Part shown: in pieces, positions 21,025 through 32,908 of the stretch
How positions within the stretch are numbered: the stretch's first letter is position 1
Layout: every line of letters starts with the position of its first letter
From: Skeletonema tropicum
Taxonomy: Eukaryota; Bacillariophyta; Thalassiosirophyceae; Thalassiosirales; Thalassiosiraceae
NCBI GenBank assembly: GCA_037178625.1
Contig: CM074128.1
Location: 3,968,001-4,032,000, forward strand
Reading direction: 5' to 3'
DNA length: 64,000 nt
Translations under genes and position numbers: made by a program
The notes under the pieces: model-generated
Told to the model about the DNA's origin: nothing
The model's database searches: none
What the model saw: the letters and a program-made list of their open reading frames with translations, nothing else

Positions 21025-22059
21025 TTAATCTCTCTTGCCTCTACGCTTCCTTGCTTGTCCACCTGGTGCTGGTGCTGGTGCTGCTTCTCCAGCCATATTT
21101 GTGGCAACGTTAACACGAGGAGCACCTTGTCGGGTGTCCTGCACTGGTTCTTCCTCGACACCACCAAACAATCCCATCAATGCCAAAGGCAGAACGATAT
21201 ACCAGTATTTATACAGGAAGCTGAATGAAGAGAGTGCGTGCATGTGTGAGCTCAGAGAGAATGTGTAATTACGATTAGACATTGCAGAGAGTAACGCAGC
21301 ATTTACCTTGATTTGAAACCAGACGGAGGCTCTTCATCAATAAATGGAATCCCCCCTTTGTTTTCTACAGATCCACCTCCAAGGAAAGGATTTGGATTGT
21401 TTTTGGAATTTCTTCGATACCATTTTAACCCAGCGGGAGGACGAGTTTGCGGTAAAACTGTCGGGATGGTAGGCATGGGTTTGTGTGATTCAAATTCCAC
21501 AGTTGTCTTAAATGGGAATGGTTCGTCATCATTTCCCCCCTCTCGTCCGTAGATCGCCTCTGGTTTTTCAGGAGAGTGCCCTCAGATTGTCACATGATTT
21601 AGATGCCAAAGGGAGAGATGAGTGGTCGATATGATACGCTCTGCAATTTTCCAGTTGGGCTAATAGAGAGGCTAATTTCCTCGCGTAAGTTGGAACGTCG
21701 GAGTGAACAACCTGGCACAGAAGCTGAGACAGTGAGGGGCATTCAATGATGACAAAGATAATGATGATTGATCATCTCCGTCTTCTATCACTACAACAGT
21801 GTAAAGTGCACTGCTGTTGACCATGCTGTCAAATGCAATGGCATCTAATTTTGCAGAGTTGTCTTTGATGAATGTTGCCGACAAACCACCGCCATCATTG
21901 TCAGATGGAGAGATCAAAATTTTGCCCCTCGGAGTGAGTTCAGATTGACTTCCGAGCTTGTGATACAACTGATATGATTTGCCGATATCTGACGCAATGG
22001 TGACCAGCCGCAATACAATGCAGAGTCGCGCAACTTAATAATAAGCGTATTGAGTTCAT
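21025..22059 (-). CDS. EMC10: ER membrane complex subunit 10 (EMC10-like), four frame breaks
   Basis: Exons 21307-22059 and 21025-21220 (minus), 86-nt intron. A signal peptide (MNSIRLLLSCATLHC) precedes a lumenal beta domain (QLYHKLGS, TPRGKILIS, LYTVVVIED, SVPGCSLRRSNLREEISL), then PPAGLKWYRRN, and a C-terminal span FLYKYWYIVLPLALMGLF with a basic tail. This is the EMC10 layout; the complex inserts membrane proteins. One-base disruptions fall at about 22015-22035, 21721-21722, 21606-21607 and 21571-21572. Exon 1 is 753 nt; removing four leaves the phase needed to join exon 2 (Ser codon AG|C), giving about 314 residues. The first site is less certain because the signal peptide is not conserved. 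Confidence 0.75.
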
Positions 22060-22645
22060 TGAGCGGAATGGTGTGGTGTGGTGGCATGTACTTATGATGG
22101 GGTCGCTGATCATTGCCATTGCGTCCTCATAATAAATCGGAAAGTTGTCTTTCAGTGGAAGGACAGTAGGTAATCAGGTAGGTTTTATGGTAGGTCGAAT
22201 GATGGAAAAGTTCAATCAATAAGGGTTGCTGTTGCTATCGTCATAAGCTTACCATGACGATGACAAATACTACAGCTAAATTCACAAATGAAGACGAAGG
22301 CAAAAATATACAACTAAAACTCCTACAATCGAATAAGAACAACATCATGACTGAGACTGATAAGAAGTCAAATCCTAAATAATGATATTATTGCTCAACA
22401 CCTTGGCTCAACAGCACTCGCAACGAAACTAAAGCTCAAAACAAGGAGCGATGCAATGAAAACTATAATTACTATTATGAAAAAGATAAAAGCGACGAAA
22501 ATTGTTGCAGAAATAAATAAACAGAAAGAAGAAAACCAGAAAACATTAAGAGAAGACAACACAATCAACATTATACATTATCTAACACAGGGATAAAATT
22601 GAAGCTAAGTAAAGCAACCTAGAAGGCAGAGCAAGGATCTTACAG
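22060..22645. other. AT-rich intergenic stretch before the satellite
   Basis: No gene is supported. The sequence becomes A-rich (22260-22640) and then passes abruptly into the first satellite monomer, which is more diverged than those inside the array. Confidence 0.5.
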
Positions 22646-23840
22646 CATCGCTTCTACGGACGCTTAGTCATCTGAGCGGTAAAAAAATGCATCTTCCGTA
22701 TCACCGCCGACTAGACTGGGACACTAGAAGCGGCTCAAGCCCACATTGACGGCGTTAGATACGATTTGGTGGAATATGGTGCTGCTGGCCAGCCCACACT
22801 GGACCTCTCACATCAGCTACACGAGGTGGTAACATCGCTTCTACGGACGCTAGTCGTCTGAGCGGTAGTAATGAGCTTGTCTAGTATCACCGCCGACTAG
22901 ACTGGGCCACTAGAAGCGGCTCATTCCCATACTGACGGCGATAAATACGATTTGGTAGAGTGAATTGCTGTAGGCCATCCCACACTGGACTTCTCACATC
23001 AGCTACACGAGGTGGTAGCATCGCTTCTACGGACGCTAGTCGTCTGAGCGGTACGAATGAGCTTGTCTAGTATCACCGCCGACTAGACTGGGCCACTAGA
23101 AGCGGCTCATGCCCATACTGACGGCGATAAATACGATTTGGTAGAGTGAGTTGCTGTAGGCCATCCCACAGTGGACTTCTCACATCAGCTACACGAGGTG
23201 GTAGCATCGCTTCTACGGACGCTAGTCGTCTGAGCGGTAGTAATGAGCTTGTCTAGTATCACCGCCGACTAGACTGGGCCACTAGAAGCGGCTCATGCCC
23301 ATACTGACGGCGATAAATACGATTTGGTAGAGTGAGTTGCTGTAGGCCATCCCACACTGGACTTCTCACATCAGCTACACGAGGTGGTAGCATCGCTTCT
23401 ACGGACGCTAGTCGTCTGAGCAGTACGAATGAGCTTGTCTAGTATCACCGCCGACTAGACTGAGCCACTAGAAGCGGCTCATGCCCACATTGACGGCGTT
23501 AGATACGGTTTGGTGGAATATGGTGCTGCTGGCCAGCCCGCACTGGACCTCTCACATCAGCTACACGAGGTGGTAACATCGCTTCTACGGACGCTAGTCG
23601 TCTGAGCGGTACGTAATGAGCTTGTCTAGTATCCACCGCCGACTAGACTGGGCCACTAGAAGCGGCTAATGCCCATACTGACGGCGATAAATTCGATTTG
23701 GTGGAATATGGTGCTGCTGGCCAGCCCACACTGGACCTCTCACATCAGCTACACGAGGTTGTAGCATCGCTTCTACGGACGCTAGTCGTCTGAGCGGTAG
23801 TAATGAGCTTGTCTAGTATCACCGCCGACTAGAATGGGCC

Positions 23841-24013
23841 CTCACCTGGTTACAGACGCTTCGGCGTTTAAGAGGAGTCCTTGACTCCTACGGGAAGTTT
23901 CCCGTCTTGCTGTCTGGAAAGCCCTTCGGCAATAGAAAAGACCGTACAGTTGTACCGAAGCAGGTCCCTTTTAGTATCATAGATATTTAATCTGATTAAC
24001 TTTGTATTTATTT
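23841..24013 (+). mobile_element. 5'-truncated LINE 3' tail (first of 12 copies)
   Basis: The 173 bp match, in the opposite orientation, the last ~175 bp of the full-length LINE (32697-32873), including the GTATTTATTT tail. It is present in every higher-order unit with the same 5' truncation point (CTCACCTGG) and the same right junction (TATTTGCCCATTC), so one insertion was amplified with the satellite rather than many independent insertions. Compared with intact monomers, 16 bp of target are missing. Later copies start at 41986, 43259, 44532 and 45805 on the right side. Confidence 0.9.
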
Positions 24014-27000
24014 GCCCATTCTGACGGCGATAAATACGATTTGGTGGAATATGGTGCTGCTGGCCAGCCCACACTGGACCTCTCACATCAGCTACACGAG
24101 GTTGCAGCATCGCTTCTACGGACGCTAGTCGACTGAGCGGTACGAATGAGCTTGTCTAGTATCACCGCCGACTAGAATGGGCCACTAAAAGCGGCTCATT
24201 CCCATACTGACGGCGATTAATACGATTTGGTAGAGTGAGTTGCTGCTGGCCTAGCCCACACTGGACCTCTCACATCAGCTTCACGAGGTGGTAGCATCGC
24301 TTCTACGGACGCTAGTCGTCTGAGCGGTAGTAATGAGCTTGTCTAGTATCACCGCCGACTAGACTGGGCCACTAGAAGCGGTTCATGCCCATACTGACGG
24401 CGATAAATACGATTTGGTAGAGTGAGTTGCTGTAGGTCATCCCACACTGGACCTCTCACATCAGCTTACACGAGGTGTTAGCATCGCTTCTACGGATGCT
24501 AGTCGTCTGAGCGGTAGTAATGAGCTTGTCTAGTATCACCGCCGACTAGACTGGGCCACTAGAAGCGGCTCATGCCCATACTGACGGCGATAAATACGAT
24601 TTGGTAGAGTGAGTTGCTGTAGGCCATCCCACACTGGACTTCTCACATAAGCTACACGAGGTGGTAGCATCGCTTCTACGGACGCTAGTCGTCTGAGCAG
24701 TACGAATGAGCTTGTCAAGTATCACCGCCGACTAGACTGAGCCACTAGAAGCGGCTCATGCCCACATTGACGGCGTTAGATACGGTTTGGTGGAATATGG
24801 TGCTGCTGGCCAGCCCGCACTGGACCTCTCACATCAGCTACACGAGGTGGTAACATCGCTTCTACGGACGCTAGTCGTCTGAGCGTTACGAATGAGCTTG
24901 TCTAGTACCACCGCCGACTAGACTGGGCCACTAGAAGCGGCTAATGCCCATACTGACGGCGATAAATTCGATTTGGTGGAATATGGTGCTGCTGGCCAGC
25001 CCACACTGGACCTCTCACATCAGCTACACGAGGTGGTAGCATCGCTTCTACGGACGCTAGTCGTCTGAGCGGTAGTAATGAGCTTGTCTAGTATCACCGC
25101 CGACTAGAATGGGCCCTCACCTGGTTACAGACGCTGCGGCGTTTAAGAGGAGTCCTTGACTCCTACGGGAAGTTTCCCGTCTTGCTGTCTGGAAAGCCCT
25201 TCGGCAATAGAAAAGACCGTACAGTTGTACCGAAGCAGGTCCCTTTTAGTATCATAGATATTTAATCTGATTAACTTTGTATTTATTTGCCCATTCTGAC
25301 GGCGATAAATACGATTTGGTGGAATATGGTGCTGCTGGCCAGCCCACACTGGACCTCTCACATCAGCTACACGAGGTTGCAGCATCGCTTCTACGGACGC
25401 TAGTCGACTGAGCAGTACGAATGAGCTTGTCTAGTATCACCGCCGACTAGACTGAGCCACTAGAAGCGGCTCATGCCCACATTGACGGCGTTAGATACGG
25501 TTTGGTGGAATATGGTGCTGCTGGCCAGCCCGCACTGGACCTCTCACATCAGCTACACGAGGTGGTAACATCGCTTCTACGGACGCTAGTCGTCTGAGCT
25601 TACGAATGAGCTTGTCTAGTACCACCGCCGACTAGACTGGGCCACTAGAAGCGGCTAATGCCCATACTGACGGCGATAAATTCGATTTGGTGGAATATGG
25701 TGCTGCTGGCCAGCCCACACTGGACCTCTCACATCAGCTACACGAGGTTGTAGCATCGCTTCTACGGACGCTAGTCGTCTGAGCGGTAGTAATGAGCTTG
25801 TCTAGTATCACCGCCGACTAGAATGGGCCCTCACCTGGTTACAGACGCTTCGGCGTTTAAGAGGAGTCCTTGACTCCTACGGGAAGTTTCCCGTCTTGCT
25901 GTCTGGAAAGCCCTTCGGCAATAGAAAAGACCGTACAGTTGTACCGAAGCAGGTCCCTTTTAGTATCATAGATATTTAATCTGATTAACTTTGTATTTAT
26001 TTGCCCATTCTGACGGCGATAAATACGATTTGGTGGAATATGGTGCTGCTGGCCAGCCCACACTGGACCTCTCACATCAGCTACACGAGGTTGCAGCATC
26101 GCTTCTACGGACGCTAGTCGACTGAGCGGTACGAATGAGCTTGTCTAGTATCACCGCCGACTAGAATGGGCCACTAGAAGCGGCTCATTCCCATACTGAC
26201 GGCGATTAATACGATTTGGTAGAGTGAGTTGCTGCTGGCCAGCCCACACTGGACCTCTCACATCAGCTTCACGAGGTGGTAGCATCGCTTCTACGGACGC
26301 TAGTCGTCTGAGCGGTAGTAATGAGCTTGTCTAGTATCACCGCCGACTAGACTGGGCCACTAGAAGCGGTTCATGCCCATACTGACGGCGATAAATACGA
26401 TTTGGTAGAGTGAGTTGCTGTAGGTCATCCCACACTGGACCTCTCACATCAGCTACACGAGGTGTTAGCATCGCTTCTACGGATGCTAGTCGTCTGAGCG
26501 GTAGTAATGAGCTTGTCTAGTATCACCGCCGACTAGACTGGGCCACTAGAAGCGGCTCATGCCCATACTGACGGCGATAATACGATTTGGTAGAGTGAGT
26601 TGCTGTAGGCCATCCCACACTGGACTTCTCACATAAGCAACACGAGGTGGTAGCATCGCTTCTACGGACGCTAGTCGTCTGAGCAGTACGAATGAGCTTG
26701 TCAAGTATCACCGCCGACTAGACTGAGCCACTAGAAGCGGCTCATGCCCACATTGACGGCGTTAGATACGGTTTGGTGGAATATGGTGCTGCTGGCCAGC
26801 CCGCACTGGACCTCTCACATCAGCTACACGAGGTGGTAACATCGCTTCTACGGACGCTAGTCGTCTGAGCGTTACGAATGAGCTTGTCTAGTACCACCGC
26901 CGACTAGACTGGGCCACTAGAAGCGGCTAATGCCCATACTGACGGCGATAAATTCGATTTGGTGGAATATGGTGCTGCTGGCCAGCCCACACTGGACCTC

Positions 27001-30000
27001 TCACATCAGCTACACGAGGTGGTAGCATCGCTTCTACGGACGCTAGTCGTCTGAGCGGTAGTAATGAGCTTGTCTAGTATCACCGCCGACTAGAATGGGC
27101 CCTCACCTGGTTACAGACGCTGCGGCGTTTAAGAGGAGTCCTTGACTCCTACGGGAAGTTTCCCGTCTTGCTGTCTGGAAAGCCCTTCGGCAATAGAAAA
27201 GACCGTACAGTTGTACCGAAGCAGGTCCCTTTTAGTATCATAGATATTTAATCTGATTAACTTTGTATTTATTTGCCCATTCTGACGGCGATAAATACGA
27301 TTTGGTGGAATATGGTGCTGCTGGCCAGCCCACACTGGACCTCTCACATCAGCTACACGAGGTTGCAGCATCGCTTCTACGGACGCTAGTCGACTGAGCG
27401 GTACGAATGAGCTTGTCTAGTATCACCGCCGACTAGACTGGGCCACTAGAAGCGGCTCATTCCCATACTGACGGCGATTAATACGATTTGGTAGAGTGAG
27501 TTGCTGCTGGCCAGCCCACACTGGACCTCTCACATCAGCTTCACGAGGTGGTAGCATCGCTTCTACGGACGCTAGTCGTCTGAGCGGTAGTAATGAGCTT
27601 GTCTAGTATCACCGCCGACTAGACTGGGCCACTAAAAGCGGTTCATGCCCATACTGACGGCGATAAATACGATTTGGTAGAGTGAGTTGCTGTAGGTCAT
27701 CCCACACTGGACCTCTCACATCAGCTACACGAGGTGGTAGCATCGCTTCTACGGATGCTAGTCGTCTGAGCGGTAGTAATGAGCTTTTCTAGTATCACCG
27801 CCGACTAGACTGGGCCACTAGAAGCGGTTCATGCCCATACTGACGGCGATAAATACGATTTGGTAGAGTGAGTTGCTGTAGACCATCCCACACTGGACTT
27901 CTCACATCAGCTACACGAGGTGGTAGCATCGCTTCTACGGACGCTAGTCGTCTGAGCAGTACGAATGAGCTTGTCAAGTATCACCGCCGACTAGACTGAG
28001 CCACTAGAAGCGGCTCATGCCCACATTGACGGCGTTAGATACGGTTTGGTGGAATATGGTGCTGCTGGCCAGCCCGCACTGGACCTCTCACATCAGCTAC
28101 ACGAGGTGGTAACATCGCTTCTACGGACGCTAGTCGTCTGAGCTTACGAATGAGCTTGTCTAGTACCACCGCCGACTAGACTGGGCCACTAGAAGCGGCT
28201 CATGCCCATACTGACGGCGATAAATTCGATTTGGTGGAATATGGTGCTGCTGGCCAGCCCACACTGGACCTCTCACATCAGCTACACGAGGTTGTAGCAT
28301 CGCTTCTACGGACGCTAGTCGTCTGAGCGGTAGTAATGAGCTTGTCTAGTATCACCGCCGACTAGAATGGGCCCTCACCTGGTTACAGACGCTTCGGCGT
28401 TTAAGAGGAGTCCTTGACTCCTACGGGAAGTTTCCCGTCTTGCTGTCTGGAAAGCCCTTCGGCAATAGAAAAGACCGTACAGTTGTACCGAAGCAGGTCC
28501 CTTTTAGTATCATAGATATTTAATCTGATTAACTTTGTATTTATTTGCCCATTCTGACGGCGATAAATACGATTTGGTGGAATATGGTGCTGCTGGCCAG
28601 CCCACACTGGACCTCTCACATCAGCTACACGAGGTTGCAGCATCGCTTCTACGGACGCTAGTCGACTGAGCGGTACGAATGAGCTTGTCTAGTATCACCG
28701 CCGACTAGAATGGGCCACTAAAAGCGGCTCATTCCCATACTGACGGCGATTAATACGATTTGGTAGAGTGAGTTGCTGCTGGCCAGCCCACACTGGACCT
28801 CTCACATCAGCTTCACGAGGTGGTAGCATCGCTTCTACGGACGCTAGTCGTCTGAGCGGTAGTAATGAGCTTGTCTAGTATCACCGCCGACTAGACTGGG
28901 CCACTAGAAGCGGTTCATGCCCATACTGACGGCGATAAATACGATTTGGTAGAGTGAGTTGCTGTAGGCCATCCCACACTGGACCTCTCACATCAGCTAC
29001 ACGAGGTGTTAGCATCGCTTCTACGGATGCTAGTCGTCTGAGCGGTAGTAATGAGCTTGTCTAGTATCACCGCCGACTAGACTGGGCCACTAGAAGCGGC
29101 TCATGCCCATACTGACGGCGATAAATACGATTTGGTAGAGTGAGTTGCTGTAGGCCATCCCACACTGGACTTCTCACATAAGCTACACGAGGTGGTAGCA
29201 TCGCTTCTACGGACGCTAGTCGTCTGAGCAGTACGAATGAGCTTGTCTAAGTATCACCGCCGACTAGACTGAGCCACTAGAAGCGGCTCATGCCCACATT
29301 GACGGCGTTAGATACGGTTTGGTGGAATATGGTGCTGCTGGCCAGCCCGCACTGGACCTCTCACATCAGCTACACGAGGTGGTAACATCGCTTCTACGGA
29401 CGCTAGTCGTCTGAGCGTTACGAATGAGCTTGTCTAGTACCACCGCCGACTAGACTGGGCCACTAGAAGCGGCTAATGCCCATACTGACGGCGATAAATT
29501 CGATTTGGTGGAATATGGTGCTGCTGGCCAGCCCACACTGGACCTCTCACATCAGCTACACGAGGTGGTAGCATCGCTTCTACGGACGCTAGTCGTCTGA
29601 GCGGTAGTAATGAGCTTGTCTAGTATCACCGCCGACTAGAATGGGCCCTCACCTGGTTACAGACGCTGCGGCGTTTAAGAGGAGTCCTTGACTCCTACGG
29701 GAAGTTTCCCGTCTTGCTGTCTGGAAAGCCCTTCGGCAATAGAAAAGACCGTACAGTTGTACCGAAGCAGGTCCCTTTTAGTATCATAGATATTTAATCT
29801 GATTAACTTTGTATTTATTTGCCCATTCTGACGGCGATAAATACGATTTGGTGGAATATGGTGCTGCTGGCCAGCCCACACTGGACCTCTCACATCAGCT
29901 ACACGAGGTTGCAGCATCGCTTCTACGGACGCTAGTCGACTGAGCAGTACGAATGAGCTTGTCTAGTATCACCGCCGACTAGACTGAGCCACTAGAAGCG

Positions 30001-32681
30001 GCTCATGCCCACATTGACGGCGTTAGATACGGTTTGGTGGAATATGGTGCTGCTGGCCAGCCCGCACTGGACCTCTCACATCAGCTACACGAGGTGGTAA
30101 CATCGCTTCTACGGACGCTAGTCGTCTGAGCTTACGAATGAGCTTGTCCAGTACCACCGCCGACTAGACTGGGCCACTAGAAGCGGCTAATGCCCATACT
30201 GACGGCGATAAATTCGATTTGGTGGAATATGGTGCTGCTGGCCAGCCCACACTGGACCTCTCACATCAGCTACACGAGGTTGTAGCATCGCTTCTACGGA
30301 CGCTAGTCGTCTGAGCGGTAGTAATGAGCTTGTCTAGTATCACCGCCGACTAGAATGGGCCCTCACCTGGTTACAGACGCTTCGGCGTTTAAGAGGAGTC
30401 CTTGACTCCTACGGGAAGTTTCCCGTCTTGCTGTCTGGAAAGCCCTTCGGCAATAGAAAAGACCGTACAGTTGTACCGAAGCAGGTCCCTTTTAGTATCA
30501 TAGATATTTAATCTGATTAACTTTGTATTTATTTGCCCATTCTGACGGCGATAAATACGATTTGGTGGAATATGGTGCTGCTGGCCAGCCCACACTGGAC
30601 CTCTCACATCAGCTACACGAGGTTGCAGCATCGCTTCTACGGACGCTAGTCGACTGAGCGGTACGAATGAGCTTGTCTAGTATCACCGCCGACTAGAATG
30701 GGCCACTAAAAGCGGCTCATTCCCATACTGACGGCGATTAATACGATTTGGTAGAGTGAGTTGCTGCTGGCCAGCCCACACTGGACCTCTCACATCAGCT
30801 TCACGAGGTGGTAGCATCGCTTCTACGGACGCTAGTCGTCTGAGCGGTAGTAATGAGCTTGTCTAGTATCACCGCCGACTAGACTGGGCCACTAGAAGCG
30901 GTTCATGCCCATACTGACGGCGATAAATACGATTTGGTAGAGTGAGTTGCTGTAGGTCATCCCACACTGGACCTCTCACATCAGCTACACGAGGTGTTAG
31001 CATCGCTTCTACGGATGCTAGTCGTCTGAGCGGTAGTAATGAGCTTGTCTAGTATCACCGCCGACTAGACTGGGCCACTAGAAGCGGCTCATGCCCATAC
31101 TGACGGCGATAAATACGATTTGGTAGAGTGAGTTGCTGTAGGCCATCCCACACTGGACTTCTCACATAAGCTACACGAGGTGGTAGCATCGCTTCTACGG
31201 ACGCTAGTCGTCTGAGCAGTACGAATGAGCTTGTCAAGTATCACCGCCGACTAGACTGAGCCACTAGAAGCGGCTCATGCCCACATTGACGGCGTTAGAT
31301 ACGGTTTGGTGGAATATGGTGCTGCTGGCCAGCCCGCACTGGACCTCTCACATCAGCTACACGAGGTGGTAACATCGCTTCTACGGACGCTAGTCGTCTG
31401 AGCGTTACGAATGAGCTTGTCTAGTACCACCGCCGACTAGACTGGGCCACTAGAAGCGGCTAATGCCCATACTGACGGCGATAAATTCGATTTGGTGGAA
31501 TATGGTGCTGCTGGCCAGCCCACACTGGACCTCTCACATCAGCTACACGAGGTTGTAGCATCGCTTCTACGGACGCTAGTCGTCTGAGCGGTAGTAATGA
31601 GCTTGTCTAGTATCACCGCCGACTAGAATGGGCCCTCACCTGGTTACAGACGCTGCGGCGTTTAAGAGGAGTCCTTGACTCCTACGGGAAGTTTCCCGTC
31701 TTGCTGTCTGGAAAGCCCTTCGGCAATAGAAAAGACCGTACAGTTGTACCGAAGCAGGTCCCTTTTAGTATCATAGATATTTAATCTGATTAACTTTGTA
31801 TTTATTTGCCCATTCTGACGGCGATAAATACGATTTGGTGGAATATGGTGCTGCTGGCCAGCCCACACTGGACCTCTCACATCAGCTACACGAGGTTGCA
31901 GCATCGCTTCTACGGACGCTAGTCGACTGAGCGGTACGAATGAGCTTGTCTAGTATCACCGCCGACTAGACTGGGCCACTAAAAGCGGCTCATGCCCATA
32001 CTGACGGCGATTAATACGATTTGGTGGAATATGGTGCTGCTGGCCAGCCCACACTGGACCTCTCACATCAGCTACACGAGGTTGCAGCATCGCTTCTACG
32101 GACGCTAGTCGACTGAGCGGTAGTAATGAGCTTGTCTAGTATCACCGCCGACTAGACTGGGCCACTAAAAGCGGCTCATGCCCATACTGACGGCGATAAA
32201 TACGATTTGGTAGAGTGAGTTGCTGCTGGCTAGCCCACACTGGACTTCTCACATCAGCTTCACGAGGTGGTAGCATCGCTTCTACGGATGCTAGTCGTCT
32301 GAGCGGTACAAATGAGCTTGTCTAGTATCACCGCCGACTAGACTGGGCCACTAGAAGCGGCTCATGCCCATACTGACGGCGATAAATACGATTTGGTAGA
32401 GTGAGTTGCTGTAGACCATCCCACACTGGACTTCTCACATCAGCTACACGAGGTGGTAGCAGCGCTTCTACGGACGCTAGTCGTCTGAGCAGTACGAATG
32501 AGCTTGTCTAGTATCACCGCCGACTAGACTGAGCCACTAGAAGCGGCTCATGCCCACATTGACGGCGTTAGATACGGTTTGGTGGAATATGGTGCTGCTG
32601 GCCAGCCCGCACTGGACCTCTCACATCAGCTACACGAGGTGGTAACATCGCTTCTACGGACGCTAGTCGTCTGAGCGTTAC

Positions 32682-32696
32682 GAATGAGCTTGTCTA
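32682..32696. repeat. Left target-site duplication of the LINE
   Basis: The 15-bp GAATGAGCTTGTCTA matches 41760-41774 exactly and belongs to the satellite monomer, so it marks the insertion boundaries. Confidence 0.92.
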
Positions 32697-32908
32697 AATA
32701 AATAAATACAAAGTTAATCAGATTAGATATCTATGATACTAAAAGGGACCTGCTTCGGTACAACTGTACGGTCTTTTCTATTGCCGAATGGCTTTCCAGA
32801 CAGCAAGACGGGAAACTTCCCGTAGGAGTCAAGGACTCCTCTTAAACGCCGAAGCGTCTGTAACCAGGTGAGAGTGCTCCTGCGACACATAGTTTGGACT
32901 CAATTCTT

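Larger units (their letters stand above)
22646..32696. repeat. 186-bp satellite array, left block, with ~1273-bp higher-order repeats
   Basis: Tandem monomers of about 186 bp start at CATCGCTTCTACGGACGC (for example 22646, 22833, 23019, 23205, 23391). A 173-bp LINE tail replaces 16 bp of one monomer at 23841, 25116, 25830, 27102, 28374, 29648, 30362 and 31635. Spacings are about 1272-1275 or 714 bp, which equal six or three monomers plus 157, so the tail is part of a higher-order unit. Each monomer has dyad symmetry: GCTTCTA/TAGAAGC, CTAGTCG/CGACTAG and GCGGT/ACCGC around a ~22-nt centre (for example 23023-23103). There are about 47 monomers in this block. Short open frames inside are repeat artefacts. 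Confidence 0.95.
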
